Assembly: GCA_942159475.1 (NCBI GenBank)
Contig: OW804097.1
Span: 6,539,685 to 6,603,684 of the forward strand
Origin: Sthenelais limicola
Taxonomy: Eukaryota > Annelida > Polychaeta > Phyllodocida > Sigalionidae
Length of the DNA stretch: 64,000 nt
Direction of reading: 5' to 3'
Made by a program: the position numbers and the translations under genes. The notes under the pieces are model-generated. The model searched no databases. It worked only from the letters and a program-made list of their open reading frames with translations, and was not told the origin of the DNA. Each line of letters opens with the position of its first letter. Within the stretch, counting starts at the first letter, position 1. Below, in pieces: positions 36,501 through 45,500 of this stretch.

Positions 36501-39500
36501 GAAAGCGTGGGTGGTTTGCCCAGTAACGAACAAATTAAGAAAGTGACCAATGGGGTCAAGATTATGCCTGCTTGCGTTGTGCCCTGGCTCGTGCCATGGT
36601 TTCGCGCGCACACACCGGACCAATGGGGTGACAATTCTCCCGGTTGCATGGCACGTGCCTTGCCTCGCACGCGCGCACCAGCGGATATAAATACCCGCAC
36701 ACTGGAGGAGTTGGTCACTTCTCATTCTGCCCTTGAACGGAGATTACTTGTTTTAGCCAACTTTTTACCAGGATATTGATATTACACGATGGCAGGTAGA
36801 GGAAACGCCACCCGTAGATTGCCAGGAGGGCACTCTACTTTATCCCCCAACTTTGCCGGCCGTGGAACACCAAGCCCGAGTTCTTCAACTCAGGCAACTC
36901 CACGCGCCTTCTACCAAAGCAGCCCGCGGACACCAACTGGGCGCGGGAGGGGAGCAGGGCGAGGACGGTATACGCCATACAACAATACACCAACCGTGGG
37001 AAATCAGTCGCAGGTAAGTTATTTCACTAGTTCCTGTATTATATATATGATTGTGTTTTACCTGTGTTGTTCACTTAGAAATGGTTTCCGATGTGGACAG
37101 TGCGCGCACATGGTCTAGGATGAGGCCTTATTGTCTAATAAGCATTACACCTTCACTATTAATTCAGTATCATACAACTCTTCAAGGATTATATTATGTT
37201 ATCAACAATTAGAAATACTGAATAATGAGTAGGAATTGAATTGTATGTATATGAGTGCCATTTCTGGTCATCGCTTTGACACTTGCTCACACAAGTTCAT
37301 GTAAATCATGTGAATAATAGCCGGTTTAGCGCATTATTCTGTTTAGCGCATTTAATATTACCGAACAGTTTAAATATTGTAACGTTTAAAAACAAGCAGT
37401 AACACAGTACTTCTATCTTTCAGGCTGCAGCTGCAGGAGCCACCAACGGCGCACCACCCGAGGAAGACATGTATGTCACTGTTTCCGACCTCGTGGACAT
37501 AACGACCACAATGCATGTGACAATGTGTGCCCGGGCCCAGGTAGTTTGTCTGCAGGAACCGTTTGAACCTGTGGAACAGGTCATCCGCACTCGGCGCAAA
37601 TTCGTCATTGCCGATGGTACAGGAGCGGCTGTGGGATACTTAAGGCGATCCAAGCCACTCTTGTTCGGTGAAGGGGACTCCATATCAGTAAAAACCTACA
37701 AGGTTGAGAACGGCATCATTTGGATAGATGACAGAAGCAAGATTACTCGGTAAGTATTTATTATTTTAGAATAGATACTTATACATACAACCTTTACAAC
37801 TTCATGTTTGAAATGACATTTCCAGACCCTGTATTCCAAGGTCATTTTATCGCACTGTAATGACTAATGTTGCTTGATGTCTTCTACATATTTAGTTACA
37901 CAGTATCAGTAAAGTTAATATTGTCTATATATCCTCGATTATTAAATGATCACCACCGCTATGTACTGACATCATATGTTAAAGTCTGTTTGTTATTTTC
38001 ATGACAGTCGCAAAACTGTTGCGCTGACACCAACACAAGTCGCTGACGCAGAGACAAAGATGACCACCCCAGTGGCACCCTTCTCACCTATACCCACTGC
38101 CCTGAACTTTCCCACAGGAACGCGGACTTCTGTAAATGGCCGTGTAGTTCAGGTAAGCACATTTATGATTAGGCATTCAACTGATTTATCTTAATAGATT
38201 GACTAAGGACACAAACTATTAGGTTTGAAATATTATGCGATCAGTATGGATCTAAATAGATATAACTGATTATATGCTTGCTACTTGTACATTTCTTTCC
38301 ATTCCCTTGGTTATTCCCATGTAAGCTTCAACTGTTAGCTACACTGAAATCAATCATTCCACGCGGAATTTGGATTAAAATATCCGGTAGAACAATCTCA
38401 ATCACATACACGTTTAAAATAAGCTTCAACTGTAATACTGATCTGTTTTGTTTATTATTCAGACGGACGAAGCCAAGTTAGTCGAGATCGGTAAGGGCAA
38501 AGATAGCAGGTGGAAACTGGTGAAGGAAATACACATCAGTGACGGAAGTGCCACCGGAGTGTGCACCCTATGGGACGCCGCTGCGGCGTATGTGGCCGTG
38601 CAAATAGGCCAAAACATAGAGCTACTGGACGTCACTGTTACGTTATCAAGGATCCACCGATGCCCAGTTTTGGCCATAAACTACCCAGACCAAGTCGTTG
38701 TAAGTACTATGTTATATATGTGGGGGATTTCAGTAGTTTGGCCGAAGGACTGTTGTGCTATTTAAAGTGGTCATTGCTCTTGAAGTCATAAAATGAGTAG
38801 TCATGGAATCGTGTGAAACTTTGGCAGAATTGCGTTTTCATTCAATGATTAGTGACTATGTGTAAGGAATGGGTCATAACATAAGCCAATTTTAAACATC
38901 ACTTTAACATAATTTAACAGAGTAATAAACAATTATAGCCATCGACTGTAATGTACAATTTCAACCTTCTTATTTCAACATCATCTTCACAATGTGATGG
39001 ACTCTAATTATCCCATTATTGTCATTCTTTCAAATTATTATTAAAGATTGTTATTTTGATTTTGTTCTTTCAGATCATGCCGGAGGAGGAAGTGGCTGAA
39101 ACGATTATGCACATCGTCGGCATTGACAGAGATGCCTACTCGGAGGACTTCGACATCACAGTGGAGGTTGCAAACAGGGTAGAATGCTACCAAGTAAATG
39201 TCAATATGTTGCTGAATGCACTACAGATGGCTCCAACCACTTCCATCGACGAACTGCTGGAAATTCTACCAAGGTCGATCATGGCGACACTCAGAGGGAC
39301 AGTCCTCGACGACGTCAGGGCATATACCCAAGATGATGATGATGAAGAGGACAACGAAGATCTCGGTCCCAATGGAAATGATCGGACCAGGGTCATCAAC
39401 GCCATTGACAATGATACCCCCAATATCGTCATAAACGACGAAGAGGAATTCGATGAAGAGGAATAATGACAATATTAACATTCAGTGACGATGCCTCATT

Positions 39501-42500
39501 CAGTGACTATGCCTCATTCAGTGACGATACCTCTCATTCATTAAGTATTGGAAAGGACATTTAATTATGATTATAAGAGACTGACAAATAAGGACATTTC
39601 TCAGAGGAGATTATTTTCGATTACAATAATTAAACAGAATAAGGTTATACAGATAAAGATCATCGGTTACATTTCAACTTTGGATTACAAACAATTAAAT
39701 CGGTATCATCGGTTATGATAGCCTCCATCATCGGTTATTAACCTATTTCTAAATGTCATTTATCTACGGTTGTCATTGTGAGCATTATTCTCTCAACAGT
39801 TTGTTAATAAAGCATCAAATAAAATTATGTGTCACTTTTAATCATGCCTTCTCACATATTAAACATTTCATTCGATATACGAAATATCAATTCCTTATCA
39901 ATATGCTAGAATCCCCAGGCCTATCAATATTCATAATCAATATGCTAGAATCCCCATGCCTATCAACGAACGATTTTATCCTGATTTATTTAGCTTCCCT
40001 GTCTTACTTCAAAGTCATAAGTTGACCTATTACATAAGACGATTTAAGAGATAACGTTACGCAAGACCACCTCTCTACAGAGATCACCCCTCTATTAATA
40101 TAATAACCAGGCTTCGCTTCGCGATATGTGGCTATATAAATAGCCACATGACCTCCTTGTTTAGATATCAAGCCTACGACTAGGCTATGCCGATTACTAA
40201 AGCACTATGTCTGTATGAGCCACTGATGCATCTCAGATTCCTCCTTGTTATGTTGTCTTAGGGGACTCTTAACATTTTTTACCCTTTCTCTTCTCAGTTG
40301 AATGGATCCCTCTGTTAGTATGAAATTTTCACATGTACCGGTAGTCCCTCAAACTTCCGAAATGTCTGCCTCCATTCACATAGCCCATCACCAAAAGTCA
40401 GGACGGAAGTATGCTTGTTCCGTGATGGTGCAAAACCCTCCCAAATTTTGCGAACTACCCCGGTGATACGCCTGATACCAGGTGGCGCCACCGTCATTCT
40501 GGGAAGAGCGAATTATCTTAGTACAGATTCTGGTACACATGTAAGACCAGGGAGTAGTGGCGGACAAGTATGTAATTTAGATATGTTTAGGCTGTTTTTT
40601 TTATTATTGTTGGCACATGTTAAAATATTATATGGATATTTTGTTTGTCAATATTGTCTGCCTTCCCACCCACCCTAAACAATGCAATCCCAACCACCCT
40701 GCCTGCTGCGTAGACACACACAGTGTCTATGTGGCCAAAATGAGTAGAGGATGAAAAAATGAGGTGGGGGAAAGTGACCAATCTTTTTTGTTGTAGCACT
40801 GTGAGGAGAATCCCTCTAAACTATTAGTATCCTTGTTCTCGCGGGGACAGAATCAGACAATGGATGTATGGGTTAAAGGAGGTTTTTGTGAGGTAATAGC
40901 AATAATGGCTGGATCCTGTATCTACCTTGCCTCAACCCTACTGTTAACCAGACAGTACTGACCTACTGGTGCAGTGCTACTTGCACAACCCTTAAGTGAG
41001 TTACCTCATTGGCAATTGGTCTTGGGTATGACCACAAAGTGCCTTTCTGTCTCTTTTCTCTTTCTCTCTCCCTTCTTATCTATCTCTTTTTCCTGGGTAT
41101 GATCATCAACTGCCTCCCTCTCAGCTCTCCCGCCCTTGATAAAACACTCTTAAATATGTTGATAAGGGCGTAAAGCAACCAATCTCACTCACTCACTCAC
41201 CTCATTGGCAACTACTGTGCCGACATCTGGTCGCTATAGGACCAGACAGCTTGATGCTAGCCTCAGTTTATTTCTTTTTATAATGTTTCGAATGGTCACT
41301 AGTTAGCCAGGCAGCTGAGGAAAATAGGCCAGTATTTTGACTTGAGTCCCAGCTACTAACATAAACATTTATTACAGTTCTACATAATCATATGCATCAG
41401 ATATTGCCTCCAAACTAAATTTCAATAATCAGCCCTTTTTATTTCAGTACTGACACCTGTGTAAAACCATGGGAGGAGACCCATGAGGATGGACAGAAGA
41501 TGGTCTCTAAAGATAAGGTGCTGCTCACCATGCTGATCAATAACATGGCACTTCTCACGTCTGAGATGGTCCTGTCTGATGGGTTCTTCGACTTGCTGCT
41601 GCAGAAGGGCGTCATTGATGAAAAGCTAATGGCTGATTTACAGGTATTGACACTGAGCCTAATGCCTGGGTTCCACTGGCCGGCTACTTCTCCCGCTACT
41701 CCTCCTGTTTCTTTGCTCCTGCTACTTTTATAAGCGGGAGCAAGTAGCGGGAGGTAGCTGCTTCAAATCAAACATGTTTGATCTGAAGCGGCTACCTCCC
41801 TTTACTTCCCGCTACTTCTAAACTAGCGGGAGCAAAGAAACGGGAGAAGTAGCCGGCCAGTGGAACCCAGCCTTTAATCACTTTAGGACCAGTGATTGCT
41901 GGCCAACCACTACTCAAAAGATATATTCCAAAGTTGGCATTTTTGCTCTGCCGATGTCTGTGATGGTTGATGCCAGATTTTGGTGATGTGACACAACACT
42001 CTCCTGTGCTCCACAGACTTTCAACTAAGCTTTCTAAATTTTGGCCTGTAAACGAATATAACTTAGACATAATCATAAAATGAGATAAAAAAAAATTGAG
42101 ACTTGGGCCTTGTCTTATGAATTCATAAAGTTTTTTTGTCCTAAAAGTGACCTTGAACCCTTTTAATAACACTTTAATGCTCAGATCATTATTTTTTAAC
42201 TTTATCAAAAAGCTGCAATAGTATTACTTTTGTTGAATACAGATAATAACCACTGGTGTTTGGCTTGTTGGAAACATCCATGATGTATTATACTTGTGAT
42301 TTTCAATGAATATTATATCTTTTGAAAAAATACAGATTTTTCTCACAATATTTCTACCTCAGATCTAATTTTATACATTTCTAGTTTTGATATGGGTAAT
42401 CTGGGCACACTAATGGCTTCCTAGACCCTGAAAACATAGGGTCGCCCAGCAGCCATTTTGTTATTGGCCCGTAACATTTTTCCCCCAAGAGTTCCAGAGT

Positions 42501-45500
42501 GGCACTTGGCGGAGTCCTGCTCAGGACATGTTGTATTACCGCTGGACTAATGACTGCATTTATCATCAATATGATAATGTGGTTAAATGTTTATCCAAGA
42601 ATTGGCATTCAATTTGTCAATACATTTTTTCCAGGCATTTGATACTCAGGAGGTGCAGGTGTGTAGTTTGGTGCAGCACCTGATCACAGGCAAGGTGCAC
42701 CAGGTGCATGGCTTCTTCTGGGTTCTGGTCAACACTAAACAGCACCAACTTGTAGAGATGCTGGGCTTCCCTGCCAGAAACTATGTTGATATCCAGCTGA
42801 TGCTGACGTAAGTATAATATGTTATATGGTATATTATATACAAACTTTATTTGCACTTGTTTTACATTATAAATGGTTTATATGTGGAAATGGGTCGCTT
42901 CTCATAGGAGCCTTCATATAATATTAAGAGTTAATAAGACAATATTTAGTGGGGCCATGTAGCCTTTCAGTTCGCATAAATGTTGAAACAATTGGAGTTA
43001 ATATTAAAGGTTTACATATTACAAGGTGTATAATTAAATGATTCTAATGAAGCAGTCAGAGGATGGACTCAGGCCATCTATTCCTCAATAATGTCTAATT
43101 TCCCACAAACCTGTACAAAATCAGATTGAAATCAGATTGAATATTAAACATAATCCAAGTGTTTTAATACTTGAAGCTGAGAAAAATGGGAGAGAATGCT
43201 ATGAATAACCAAAACTATACTCCTCTATTCCGAGATCAATACTTGCCTGGTCATCTGACGTTCCTAAGTTAGTGAATGGCATTTTAATTTTAGAGGGGAG
43301 GCCCATAAAAACAAAAATGTCCAACTTAAAAGGAGAGAAGAACGAAGTAATTGAATCTCAGAAGGGCATTGATAAAATGCAGGCCCCCACATATTGAACA
43401 ATAGAGAGGGACTTAAGTAGGCTAATCAGCATTTGTAGTTATATACATACAACATTTAAAGGTATAAGCTTCATGTTAAGGCCCCCTCCCAACCAACAGA
43501 TTTCATCGACCTCACCATATTAGATCCTTTGACTTGATGTTTACTTTGCTCTAATCCTCTGGAGCCATGTTTTATTCCATGATAACTTTTAGATAATCAA
43601 GGTTAATCAGGTAAGGTCTGGAGTTGCCTCTCGGTACCTTCAGCGAACAGGTGTTTAGGTGTCACCATTGCGCCCAATCCTGGTATTTGGTCTGGAGTCT
43701 CTAGGGGTACAGAACCTGTGAGTTATCACAATAATAATAACAACATCATCCTGCATCAATCATCCATCATGTAGTGCTATGATAAAAATACTTCTTTTCT
43801 TTCAGATCATCCTTTATCAAGTGTCCCTCATGTAGTGAGTTGTATTCAACCAATGCCTACATCATGGTCCACTGTGGACATTACATCTGTCGGCCATGCC
43901 TTAAGGCTGCCAAGTTTACAGTGGAAGATGACAAGACGGAAGGCATAACATGCCCAGTACCTGAGTGTGGTGAGGTTACCATGACACTACCAAACATGGA
44001 TGATGACATGGGGCTAGAAAAGGATGGAGTTTTCATGGATGTCATTGGAGATATAATGAAGAATTACTCCAAAGATGAAACATGTCACCTCTGTTCCTGT
44101 CAACTAAACATATCTTACAGGAAGCATATCTGTTCTGGATGTAAGAAGTTACTGTGCAGTTCCTGCATTAATAAGCATGAAGGTAAAGACCATCAGATCA
44201 TTCACCAGCATTCTGCAGATGTCTGTTGTCTCCATGGGAAGAAAACAGAAACATTTTGTTTGAAATGTAACATCTTCAGATGTGAATCAAAAGAAGTGAT
44301 GCCATGTGACCATAAGGCTCCAAGCAAAAAGACAAAGATGAATACCAGCCTTCAGAATATTGAAAGACAAGTCCTACAAATTGGTGCCCAAGCAGCAGAC
44401 GTTGAGAAGCTCAATGTTGTTCTGAAGAAGCGTAGGGATGAAATGGTGGATTATGTACATCACCAGCGTGATCATGTTAAAAGAGCAATGGACAAATGGT
44501 CTGATGATAATTTATCACACATTTCAAAGATGACACGACATGTAAGTATAATTTGGAGAACTTGTTAGTTAGTGCACATGGCTAATATTTAAGAGATTCT
44601 CCCATGTGGCAACTGCCTTCAACATTCAACAGATACTTGTGAAGATTTATGCTGTACCTTCTGTCTGTATCGAGACATCGTAATATTATCGCATTCTATT
44701 AAGTCATTATCATTTTCTGCCATTCTTTTCCAACCCATTTAAAAGTCATTTCTCATTGTTCTGTCACATTGTTTTTTGCGATGTTGTTTTTGCTACAAGG
44801 CTTCTAAAAGGTCCTTATTTGTATTTGGAGGCTCCACCCAAATCCTTTCCTATGAATTCAGACATCACTTATTACTCACTAGCAACTGTTTTTGCTTGAC
44901 TGATTCTATTTCAAATGCTTGTATAAATATATATCAGCCACAGAATATTGATGAGTTCAGGCTTATAAGTCATAATATGAGCAAATCTTGTATAAACATA
45001 TAACAGCAGCAGAATATAAGACATAATAATAGTAAAGTTGGTAAGATTGTGTTTGCGCTAATAGCTGAGAGAGAATGCAGCTTTAACATGAATGCAGAAG
45101 TCAACCCAGATTACCCTTACGTTTGAGCTAAGAACCTCAATCCATAATTCTATTTGGCGAATATCATATATCAACATAATGTATAGCGTTGTGTAGATTT
45201 TATAATTCACAGGGGGAAATATTTTGCAGGTGGGAGTTAAGCATAAGCAGTCACTTCAATGGAAGACCATATCTCCAGGGCTCATTGGTATTCAAGCAGA
45301 TCAGCCTTGGTTGGACCTTGGCCTGGACAAGCTGGACCTTACCTTGTCTCCTGAGGTGGAGGCTTTTGTTTCTAAAGTCAGAGATGGTGAGCCTCCCTCT
45401 AAGATACTCTCCAGAGTTCCATATGCACCTGTACCTCCTCCTACAAGAGGTAAGTAATATTCTTTTATGTTTACAGCACTTTGTTTATTTAAAACCAACT

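Larger units (their letters stand above)
28365..40160 (+). mobile_element. Helentron (Helitron2-type rolling-circle transposon) in copy B intron 1
   Basis: A rolling-circle element in sense orientation within copy B intron 1. In order it has a short hairpin (28365-28379), C-rich and GCGAAA-type repeats, and a cysteine-protease ORF (29202-30962). A Rep-PIF1 helicase-endonuclease ORF (30968-36277, one internal stop) follows, then a spliced OB-fold gene (36789-39466) and a strong hairpin (40126-40149). The C-terminal endonuclease identifies the Helentron branch. The exact ends are not proven; both limits are set by hairpins and by where element-like sequence fades. Confidence 0.8.
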
